Positions 1 through 5,613 of a DNA stretch of 12,209 nucleotides are shown piece by piece; positions within the stretch are counted from its first letter, which is position 1; each line of letters opens with the position of its first letter. The DNA is taken from NCBI GenBank assembly GCA_023664325.1, contig JAMPFS010000072.1, forward strand, positions 1-12,209. Direction: 5' to 3'. A program made the position numbers and the translations under genes. Under the pieces are notes generated by a model, which was given only the letters and a program-made list of their open reading frames with translations, had not been told where the DNA came from and did no database searches. This stretch comes from Clostridium sp. (GTDB lineage Bacteria; Bacillota; Clostridia; Lachnospirales; Lachnospiraceae).

Positions 1-58
1 AAAACAAAAGTTTTTTTATGAAAATATATGTAAATTTGCATAAAAAAACTTTTGTTTT
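1..58. repeat. Perfect 20-bp AT-rich inverted repeat upstream of glgC
   Basis: Bases 1-20 are the exact reverse complement of bases 39-58, separated by an 18-base AT-rich spacer. Each arm has seven T (or A) residues next to an AAAAG/CTTTT block. The left arm starts at the window edge, so the repeat may extend further. The right arm covers the likely -35 region of the glgC promoter. It could be a weak symmetrical terminator for an upstream gene, an operator, or a DNA cruciform. The sequence alone does not decide. Confidence 0.75.
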
Positions 59-78
59 AATGGATTTAATGTTATAAT
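52..78 (+). promoter_or_regulatory. Extended -10 sigma-A-type promoter of glgCD
   Basis: A consensus -10 TATAAT lies at 73-78 and is preceded by TG one base upstream (70-71), giving the extended -10 form TGnTATAAT. The -35 is weak: TTGTTT at 52-57 with a short 15-base spacer. Weak -35 elements are common where the -10 is extended. The predicted start near 85 leaves a leader of about 25 bases before the glgC Shine-Dalgarno AAAGGGGTGA (96-105). The -35 region lies inside the right arm of the inverted repeat, so a protein bound there would affect initiation. Confidence 0.65.
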
Positions 79-109
79 GTACCCATATCTTGCATAAAGG
101 GGTGACATT

Positions 110-1384
110 ATGATTAAAAAAGAGATGATAGCCATGCTTTTAGCTGGCGGCCAGGGCAGCAGACTAGGCGTGCTTACCTCAAATCTTGCCAAGCCTGCAG
201 TTGCCTTTGGTGGAAAGTATAAGATTATTGATTTCCCATTAAGTAACTGTATCAACTCGGGGATTGATACAGTGGGAGTGCTGACACAGTACAGACCACT
301 CCGTCTGAACCAACATATCGGAATTGGTATTCCGTGGGATTTGGATCGCAGTATTGGAGGTGTCACTGTATTACCACCATATGAAAAGAGCGAAAACAGT
401 CAGTGGTATACGGGTACTGCCAATGCAATTTACCAGAATTTAGAGTATATTGATTATTATAACCCGGAGTATGTACTCATTTTATCAGGTGACCATATTT
501 ATAAGATGGATTATGAGGTGATGTTAGATTACCACAAATCAATGGAAGCTGACATTACTCTTGCAACCTATGAGGTGCCAATGGAAGAGGCAAGCCGCTT
601 CGGTGTCGTAATTACAGATGGCAATGGCGTGATTCAGGAATTTGAAGAGAAACCTGAGAAGCCTAGAAGCAACAAAGCTTCTATGGGAATTTACATCTTC
701 AAGTGGAGTGTGCTGAAAGATGCGCTGCAAGAACTCAAAGATGTACCGTCATGCGATTTTGGCAAGCATATTATACCGCATTGCCATGAAAAGGGTTCTA
801 AGGTCGTTGCATATGACTTTAAGGGATACTGGAAGGATGTTGGAACACTCGGTTCATATTGGGAGGCTAACATGGAACTGGTGGACATTATTCCGGAGTT
901 TAATCTGTATGAAGAATTTTGGAGAATTTATACGAAGAGTGATATTTTACCACCACAGTATATTGATGAAGCCGGTAAGGTTACAGAGAGTATTGTAGGA
1001 GAGGGAACAGAGGTTTATGGAGAGGTAAGCCATTGTGTAATCGGTTCCGGTGTAACGATTGGAAAAGGCGCAGTTGTCAAAGATTCTATCATTATGAATG
1101 GAACTGTCATTGGCGAAGGTACGGTGGTTGATAAGGCTATTATTGCTGAGAACGTTGAAGTTGGCAAGAATGTAGAACTTGGTGTTGGTGAGGAAGCGCC
1201 AAATGAATACAAACCACAGATTTACTCCTTTGGTTTGGTTACCATTGGCGAGAAATCAACAGTTCCGGATAACGTTAAGGTTGGTAAGAATACTGCAATT
1301 TATGGACCTACTGAGAAGTCAGAATATCCAGATGGATTGTTGAAGAGTGGTTCTAGTTTGATAAAGGTAGGTGACTTAGCATGA
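110..1384 (+). CDS. glgC: Glucose-1-phosphate adenylyltransferase (ADP-glucose pyrophosphorylase), catalytic subunit
   Basis: Cytoplasmic enzyme that makes ADP-glucose and pyrophosphate from ATP and glucose-1-phosphate, the committed step of bacterial glycogen synthesis. The 424-residue protein has the full family layout. The nucleotide-binding signature GGQGSRL is at residues 13-19, followed by AKPAVAFGGKYKIIDFPLSN. SGDHIYKMDY is at 126-135, the glucose-1-phosphate-binding FEEKP at 178-182 and GYWKDVGT near 239. The C-terminal left-handed beta-helix region with hexapeptide-like repeats runs from about 290 to 400. Length is normal for Firmicutes GlgC. The start is supported by AAAGGGGTGA six bases upstream of the ATG. 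The stop overlaps the glgD start (ATGA), so the two subunits are probably translationally coupled. The intact GGQGSRL, in contrast to GlgD, marks this as the catalytic partner. Confidence 0.97.
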   Translation: MIKKEMIAMLLAGGQGSRLGVLTSNLAKPAVAFGGKYKIIDFPLSNCINSGIDTVGVLTQYRPLRLNQHIGIGIPWDLDRSIGGVTVLPPYEKSENSQWYTGTANAIYQNLEYIDYYNPEYVLILSGDHIYKMDYEVMLDYHKSMEADITLATYEVPMEEASRFGVVITDGNGVIQEFEEKPEKPRSNKASMGIYIFKWSVLKDALQELKDVPSCDFGKHIIPHCHEKGSKVVAYDFKGYWKDVGTLGSYWEANMELVDIIPEFNLYEEFWRIYTKSDILPPQYIDEAGKVTESIVGEGTEVYGEVSHCVIGSGVTIGKGAVVKDSIIMNGTVIGEGTVVDKAIIAENVEVGKNVELGVGEEAPNEYKPQIYSFGLVTIGEKSTVPDNVKVGKNTAIYGPTEKSEYPDGLLKSGSSLIKVGDLA

Positions 1385-2505
1385 GAGCAATTGGAATTAT
1401 ATTAGCAGGTGGTAACAGCAACAGGATGGGTGAGTTATCTGCAAAGAGAGCAGTTGCAGCAATGCCGGTTATGGGAAGCTACCGCGCAATTGATTTTTCA
1501 CTCAGTAATATGACAAATTCCCACATTCAGAAAGTTGCTGTATTTACACAGTACAATTCACGTTCACTGAATGAACATTTGAATTCTTCAAAGTGGTGGG
1601 ATTTTGGTAGAAAACAGGGTGGTCTTTATGTATTTACACCAACCATTACTTCTACCAACAGTTATTGGTATCAGGGTACGGCAGATGCCCTTTATCAGAA
1701 TATCAATTTCTTAAAAGAAAGCCATGAACCATATGTGGTAATTGCCAGTGGTGATGGCATTTACAAGTTAGATTACAATAAGGTATTAGAAGAGCATATC
1801 AAGAAGGGGGCAGATATCACCATCGTGTGTAAGGATATCAGTCCGGATGAAGATGATGTAAGTCGTTTTGGCGTTGTAAAATGCAATGATGATATGCAGG
1901 TTGTAGATTTTGAGGAGAAGCCTTTGGTGGCTCAGACGTCTACTGCTTCGATTGGCGTATATGTAATCAGAAGACGACAGCTGATTGAACTTCTTGAGGC
2001 TTGCGCAAAGGAGGGAAGAACAGATTTTGTAAAGGATATTCTGATTCGCTATAAAAACGTTAAGAAGATTTATGCATACAAGATGGATAGCTATTGGAGA
2101 AATATCGGAACGATTGATTCTTATTATAAGACCAATATGGATTTCCTGAACAAGGATATCCGGGATTATTTCTTTAGACAGTATCCGGATGTATATTCTA
2201 AGGTTGATGACCTGCCGCCTGCAAAATATAACGGCGATGCAGTGGTGAACAACAGCCTGATTGCCAGTGGATGTATTGTCAATGGCACAGTTGAAAACTC
2301 AATTATTTTCAAAAAGGTATATGTTGGCAATAATTGTGTGATTCGTAATTCCATTATCCTGAATGATGTGCATATTGGGGACAATTCGGTTATTGAGAAT
2401 TGTATTGTAGAGAGTCGGGATACATTGCGGGCAAACACAATCCATGCGGCAGATCCGGGACAGATTAAGGTCGTTGTGGAGAAGAATTTCCGCTACGCAT
2501 TATAA
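1381..2505 (+). CDS. glgD: GlgD, regulatory-type subunit of ADP-glucose pyrophosphorylase
   Basis: Paralogue of GlgC, 374 residues, that in Firmicutes associates with GlgC to form a hetero-oligomeric ADP-glucose pyrophosphorylase and raises or modulates its activity. The nucleotidyltransferase fold is recognisable (AIDFSLSN, YWYQGTADALYQN, FEEKP at 178-181, SYWRNIGT). The catalytic loop has changed: GGNSNRM at 10-16 replaces GGQGSRL, and SGDGIYKLDY at 123-132 has glycine where GlgC has histidine. Both changes fit a low-activity or inactive subunit, as known for GlgD. The C-terminal part (about 280-365) is a shortened beta-helix domain with hexapeptide-like repeats. The start codon overlaps the glgC stop by four bases, with GGTAGGTG as a ribosome binding site inside glgC. 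No clear terminator follows. Confidence 0.95.
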   Translation: MRAIGIILAGGNSNRMGELSAKRAVAAMPVMGSYRAIDFSLSNMTNSHIQKVAVFTQYNSRSLNEHLNSSKWWDFGRKQGGLYVFTPTITSTNSYWYQGTADALYQNINFLKESHEPYVVIASGDGIYKLDYNKVLEEHIKKGADITIVCKDISPDEDDVSRFGVVKCNDDMQVVDFEEKPLVAQTSTASIGVYVIRRRQLIELLEACAKEGRTDFVKDILIRYKNVKKIYAYKMDSYWRNIGTIDSYYKTNMDFLNKDIRDYFFRQYPDVYSKVDDLPPAKYNGDAVVNNSLIASGCIVNGTVENSIIFKKVYVGNNCVIRNSIILNDVHIGDNSVIENCIVESRDTLRANTIHAADPGQIKVVVEKNFRYAL

Positions 2506-2559
2506 GTCCTTTTCTGGAGAACAAAAGAAGGTTGTTATTATAGGGGTATTTTAGCAGCT

Positions 2560-2568
2560 TGATATATT
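2560..2568 (+). promoter_or_regulatory. Possible extended -10 promoter for spoVG
   Basis: The gap between glgD and spoVG contains TGATATATT, an extended -10 of the form TGnTATATT, with the hexamer at 2563-2568. No good -35 lies 16-18 bases upstream; TTGTTA at 2532 is too far away. In Bacillus subtilis spoVG is transcribed by sigma-H. I looked for the sigma-H pattern (AGGAWWW then GAAT) and found no convincing match. Transcription from here would start near 2575, leaving a leader of about 64 bases. Confidence 0.35.
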
Positions 2569-2574
2569 GGGATG

Positions 2575-2618
2575 GGAATGGAAACCATTTCTTTGTGGAT
2601 AACAGCAGATATGCTGCT
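2575..2618 (+). promoter_or_regulatory. Two small hairpins in the spoVG leader
   Basis: Bases 2575-2591 can fold as a seven-pair stem (core AATGG/CCATT) around a three-base AAA loop, with one G-T pair. Bases 2604-2618 form a five-pair stem AGCAG/CTGCT around ATATG, just ahead of the Shine-Dalgarno AAAAGGGG (2623-2630). The stems are seen directly. A regulatory role is inference. Confidence 0.35.
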
Positions 2619-2638
2619 ATATAAAAGGGGTAGTTAAT

Positions 2639-2917
2639 ATGGAGATAACAGATATCAGACTTAAAAAAGTTACAAAAGAAGGAAAGATGAAGGCGATTGT
2701 TTCAATTACCTTAGATAACGAATTTGCGGTTCATGATATTAAGGTGATTGAAGGAGAGAAAGGATTGTTTATCGCGATGCCAAGCCGTAAAGCTGCGGAT
2801 GGGGATTACAGGGATATTGCGCATCCGATTAACCAGGATGCCAGACAGCGTATCCAATCTCTGATTCTTGCAGAATATGAACGGGCGTCAGAGGCTGATG
2901 AAGAACAAGTGATGTAA
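2639..2917 (+). CDS. spoVG: Septation/sporulation regulator SpoVG
   Basis: Small cytoplasmic nucleic-acid-binding regulator. In Bacillus SpoVG affects asymmetric septation and spore cortex formation. Homologues in Staphylococcus, Listeria and Borrelia bind DNA or RNA and act as global regulators. The 92-residue protein shows the family pattern throughout: MEITDIRLKKV at the start, GKMKAIVSITLDNEFAVHDIKVIEG, then FIAMPSRK and the characteristic DIAHPIN segment followed by the C-terminal helix. Length is normal. The start is supported by AAAAGGGG eight bases upstream. It sits in its conserved place ahead of glmU, although a secreted-protein gene has come between them. A hairpin follows the stop, so it may be a one-gene transcript with some read-through. 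Confidence 0.96.
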   Translation: MEITDIRLKKVTKEGKMKAIVSITLDNEFAVHDIKVIEGEKGLFIAMPSRKAADGDYRDIAHPINQDARQRIQSLILAEYERASEADEEQVM

Positions 2918-2925
2918 TGGGGCAA

Positions 2926-2955
2926 GAGGGGGGCTGTCATGTGGCAGCTCCTTTC
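2926..2955 (+). terminator. Hairpin after spoVG, probable weak terminator
   Basis: The core stem GGGGCTGTC (2930-2938) pairs with GGCAGCTCC (2943-2951) around an ATGT loop. Pairing can continue outward to 2926/2955 through several G-T pairs. It begins about ten bases after the spoVG stop. The T tract is poor (TTTC, then CTGTG), so termination may be partial. Confidence 0.5.
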
Positions 2956-3010
2956 CTGTGTTATCCCAATTACCTATAACCATTTAGGTATTTGAAAGGA
3001 GAGGTTTACA

Positions 3011-4048
3011 ATGAAAAAATTGAGAGAATGTTGTATGGTTTTGGTTCTGGTTTGCGTTCTTTTAGCGGGTGGTAACGCACAGGCAGCGGGGCTGCAGGGA
3101 AACGACGCAAAAGCACAGGAAATACTTGAAAAGATGCAGGAGGAAATGAAGCAGGTCAAGGTAATGCAGCTAGAGATGGTGATAAATAACCAGACCATGA
3201 TGGTGGTTGCCGTGGACAGCAATGCAGGAGTTTCCTATATGAATTTTTTGGGCTTAGAGGAGTGGGTAGATGAGAAGGCAAAGATTTCCTATCTGAAAAT
3301 GAATGACAAATACTATTTTCTGCCGGGTGGAAGCAGTGATGATCAGACAGAGGATGCGATAGAGGAAGTGACCGATACGACAAGTCTGAATGGGGCGACA
3401 TATGAAGGGATTGAGACATATGGAAACCAGGAGTGTTACGTGTTAAAGGTTGCCCAGATGACAGAAAGCGGGGAGGTTTTTGCTTATTATTATATTGACA
3501 TGCAGTACCGGCTGGTTGCAGAGAGTATATGGGATAGCGGTATCAATTCAGAAACAATTTTAACTTATCCGGAATCCTATTCCATTCCGGAGGTCGTAAA
3601 AAACAAAGCAGAGCTGTCAGCAGGCTACAAGATAAAAAAATCAAAGGTTACTTATGTCTCCACATTTGTAAAGGGAAAAACGGTCTTCTATGCAGATTCG
3701 GCAAAGGGCGCAAAGGGTTCTGTCAAGATTCAGGACAGTATTCAAGTGTGCGGCAAGACATATAAAGTATACGGAATCAGCGATGGGGCATTTAAGGGCA
3801 ATAAGAAAATTACTTCTGTTACGATTGGAAAAAATGTTGTCAAAATCGGAAAACAGGCATTTTACAAATGCAGCAAACTGAAAACAGTCAAAATCAATTC
3901 CAAGAGCGTAAATTCGATCGGCTCAAAAGCTTTTTATGGGAATGCGAAGAAACTGAAGGTAAAGGTTCCAAAGGCAAAATATTCAAAATACAAAAAAATG
4001 CTTACGAAGCAAAAGTCATCTTCCAAGATTACAGTGACGAAGTTTTAG
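3011..4048 (+). CDS. Secreted protein of unknown function with C-terminal BspA-like LRR_5 repeats
   Basis: A secreted 345-residue protein whose function I do not recognise. Residues 1-26 form a signal peptide (KKLR charge cluster, hydrophobic core to LLAGG, then AQA before the likely cleavage). There is no lipobox cysteine. Residues 30-195 form a domain with YLKMNDKYYFLP and YGNQECYVLKV stretches. This recalls the LolA-like or DUF6612-type lipoprotein folds found in Firmicutes, but the match is impressionistic. Residues about 252-315 hold two to three BspA-type leucine-rich repeats: ISDGAFKGNKKITSVTIGKNV, then IGKQAFYKCSKLKTVKIN, then IGSKAFYGNAKKL. The C-terminus is very lysine-rich. AAAGGAGAGG (2994-3003) supports the start. 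glmU follows closely with no terminator, so the two are probably co-transcribed. Its position between spoVG and glmU is unusual. Confidence 0.85.
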   Translation: MKKLRECCMVLVLVCVLLAGGNAQAAGLQGNDAKAQEILEKMQEEMKQVKVMQLEMVINNQTMMVVAVDSNAGVSYMNFLGLEEWVDEKAKISYLKMNDKYYFLPGGSSDDQTEDAIEEVTDTTSLNGATYEGIETYGNQECYVLKVAQMTESGEVFAYYYIDMQYRLVAESIWDSGINSETILTYPESYSIPEVVKNKAELSAGYKIKKSKVTYVSTFVKGKTVFYADSAKGAKGSVKIQDSIQVCGKTYKVYGISDGAFKGNKKITSVTIGKNVVKIGKQAFYKCSKLKTVKINSKSVNSIGSKAFYGNAKKLKVKVPKAKYSKYKKMLTKQKSSSKITVTKF

Positions 4049-4086
4049 CAGAAATATAGGAATAAATGGTAATGGAGATTCAAATT

Positions 4087-4827
4087 ATGGAGAGATTAAA
4101 GGCAGTTATTTTAGCAGCGGGAAAGGGAACAAGAATGAAGTCGGAGCTGCCGAAGGTAATTCATGAAGCGCTTGGGAAGCCAATGGTGGAATATTCGATT
4201 GCGGCAGCGTTAGAGGCAGGAGCCGAAGAATCCGATATTTGTCTGGTGGTAGGGCATAAGGCAGAGCTGGTAAAGGAAGCCGTAAAGGAGAATGTTGCCT
4301 TTGTTTTGCAGGAGGAACAATTGGGAACCGGACATGCGGTGAAATGCGCACAGGATTTTATCGGAAAAGACGGGCTTACGATGGTGCTTTGTGGCGATAC
4401 GCCGCTTATCACCGGCAAAACCCTCAAAAAACTGGCGGATGTTCATGTCAGGGAAGGAAATGCAATTACGGTGCTGACTGCGATTGCGGAGGATCCGACA
4501 GGATATGGAAGGATTATTAAGGATAGCTGGGGCAAATTTGTAAAGATTGTAGAACAGAAGGATGCCACATTGGAGGAACAGCGTGTGCAGGAGATTAATT
4601 CGGGCATGTATATCTTTAATTCTGATGTTTTAACAACAGCGCTGTCAAAGCTTACCAATGATAATGCGCAGGGTGAGTATTACCTGACAGATACCATTGA
4701 GATTGTAAAAGGTGAAGGGCTTGGCGTGGTTGCCACTATGGTGATTGATAATATGGAAGAGATAAAAGGGGTGAATTCACAGGAACAGTTAGCAGAGGCA
4801 GAAGAGATTTTAAGGCTTCGCAGTTGA
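4087..4827 (+). CDS. glmU: Single-domain GlmU-type UDP-N-acetylglucosamine pyrophosphorylase
   Basis: Cytoplasmic uridylyltransferase that should form UDP-GlcNAc from UTP and GlcNAc-1-phosphate, the precursor of peptidoglycan and teichoic acids. From this start the protein has 246 residues. It carries LAAGKGTRM (9-17), LPKVIH, the QLGTGHAV motif, GDTPLI with the metal-binding aspartate, YGRII, the NSGMYIF segment and EYYLTDTI. It stops in the helical arm that joins the two halves of ordinary GlmU (about 450-460 residues). The whole left-handed beta-helix acetyltransferase domain is missing, and no remnant lies downstream. The start at 4087 is preferred because MERLKAVILAAG matches the family N-terminus and GGAG (4074-4077) is well spaced. 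In-frame ATGs at 4066 and 4072 would add seven or five residues. The gene keeps its usual place after spoVG. Confidence 0.9.
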   Translation: MERLKAVILAAGKGTRMKSELPKVIHEALGKPMVEYSIAAALEAGAEESDICLVVGHKAELVKEAVKENVAFVLQEEQLGTGHAVKCAQDFIGKDGLTMVLCGDTPLITGKTLKKLADVHVREGNAITVLTAIAEDPTGYGRIIKDSWGKFVKIVEQKDATLEEQRVQEINSGMYIFNSDVLTTALSKLTNDNAQGEYYLTDTIEIVKGEGLGVVATMVIDNMEEIKGVNSQEQLAEAEEILRLRS

Positions 4828-4852
4828 CGGTAAACTTTATCTATGGTATGAT
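4824..4852 (+). promoter_or_regulatory. Strong sigma-A-type promoter overlapping the glmU stop codon
   Basis: TTGACG (4824-4829) and TATGAT (4847-4852) are separated by exactly 17 bases, close to consensus on both elements. The glmU TGA stop lies inside the -35. Transcription would start near 4859, about 20 bases before the terminator hairpin, and lead to pth and mfd if that hairpin is passed. Confidence 0.7.
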
Positions 4853-4879
4853 ATACCAACATCAAAATAATAAGCAGAG

Positions 4880-4906
4880 GGAAACATCGGTTGGTGTTTC
4901 CTTTTT
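4880..4906 (+). terminator. Intrinsic terminator between glmU and pth
   Basis: GGAAACATC (4880-4888) pairs with GGTGTTTCC (4893-4901), with one T-G pair, around a GGTT loop. Five T residues follow (4902-4906). This is a standard Rho-independent terminator for the transcript coming from glmU. It also lies in the leader of the promoter at 4824-4852. The T run and the next bases can form another hairpin (4904-4920), which would compete with it. Confidence 0.8.
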
Positions 4907-4920
4907 CTGCATGGCAGAAA
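4904..4920 (+). promoter_or_regulatory. Alternative hairpin sequestering the terminator T run, upstream of pth
   Basis: TTTCTGC (4904-4910) pairs perfectly with GCAGAAA (4914-4920) around an ATG loop. The left arm includes the end of the terminator T tract. A second GCAGA at 4874-4878, before the terminator, can pair with the same TCTGC. Competing pairing of this kind is typical of attenuators, but a function here is inference. Confidence 0.4.
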
Positions 4921-4981
4921 GCATTGGAATAGACCTATGTGGAATTGGTTTGGGAAAAAGGAACAGAACAGGAATGAAGTC

Positions 4982-5545
4982 ATGAAATTAATGGTAGGAC
5001 TTGGCAACCCGACTTTACAGTATGCCGGCACAAGGCATAATGTAGGGTTTGAGGTCATAGATCAGCTGGCAGACAAATATAATATTGGTGTGGATACTCT
5101 CAAGCACAAGGGTGCATATGGCAGGGGGAAAATAGAGGGCGAGAGCGTGATTTTATTAAAGCCGATGACTTTTATGAACTTAAGCGGCGAGAGTGTGGGA
5201 GCGGTTGCCAATTATTTTAAGATAGCGCCGGAGGATATCATTGTGATTTATGATGATATTAATTTAGATGTGGGAAGGCTGCGTATCCGTGAAAAGGGCA
5301 GCGCAGGCGGGCATAACGGGATCAAAAATATTATCGCGCATCTTGGAACAGACTGTTTCCCGAGAATCCGTGTGGGAGTGGGGATGAAGCCTCCTAAAAT
5401 GGATCTGGTGGATTATGTGTTATCACGCTTTAGCGAGAATGAGCGCATTTTGATGGAACAGGGATATGACCGCGCCTGTGAGGCGGCAGCGCTTATGGTA
5501 AGAGGAGAGATTGAAAAAGCAATGAATGATTATAATGGCAGGTAG
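4982..5545 (+). CDS. pth: Peptidyl-tRNA hydrolase
   Basis: Cytoplasmic esterase that frees tRNA from peptidyl-tRNAs dropped by stalled ribosomes; called SpoVC in Bacillus. From this start it has 187 residues, normal for bacterial Pth. The start MKLMVGLGNP matches the family. The active-site residues are visible: N9 in GLGNP, catalytic H19 in TRHNVGF, N66 in MTFMNLSG, D91 in YDDINLDVG and N112 in GGHNG. AGGA at 4970-4973 is correctly spaced for this ATG. An in-frame ATG at 4937 would add 15 residues (MWNWFGKKEQNRNEV) with only a weak GGA ahead of it. The extension is not part of the conserved fold but cannot be excluded. Downstream, mfd follows after 68 bases, the usual clostridial pairing. 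The Bacillus fin gene normally found between them is absent. Confidence 0.95.
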   Translation: MKLMVGLGNPTLQYAGTRHNVGFEVIDQLADKYNIGVDTLKHKGAYGRGKIEGESVILLKPMTFMNLSGESVGAVANYFKIAPEDIIVIYDDINLDVGRLRIREKGSAGGHNGIKNIIAHLGTDCFPRIRVGVGMKPPKMDLVDYVLSRFSENERILMEQGYDRACEAAALMVRGEIEKAMNDYNGR

Positions 5546-5613
5546 GCAGGTCTGTTGGAAGAGACCGGAGGCATCATTTGTTGCTGCAAAAAAGATAAGT
5601 AAGAGGTAACAGG

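Noticed and set aside
1381..2505. GlgD read as a broken or decayed glgC duplicate
   Set aside because: The altered catalytic motifs are characteristic of the established GlgD subunit in Firmicutes, and the frame is intact and coupled to glgC.
2971..2990. TACCTA/TAGGTA inverted repeat before the LRR protein gene
   Set aside because: It has only six pairs with an eight-base spacer in an AT-rich region, which is likely by chance; no good promoter elements accompany it.
3868..4059. 63-residue plus-strand open frame at the end of the LRR protein gene
   Set aside because: It overlaps the LRR repeats in another frame, and its Lys/Glu-rich sequence mirrors the A-rich DNA. It has no separate ribosome binding site.
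4937..4981. Trp-containing leader peptide (MWNWFGKKEQ...) before pth, as in amino-acid attenuation
   Set aside because: The frame runs into pth without a stop codon, so it is at most an N-terminal extension, and it lies after the terminator instead of before it.
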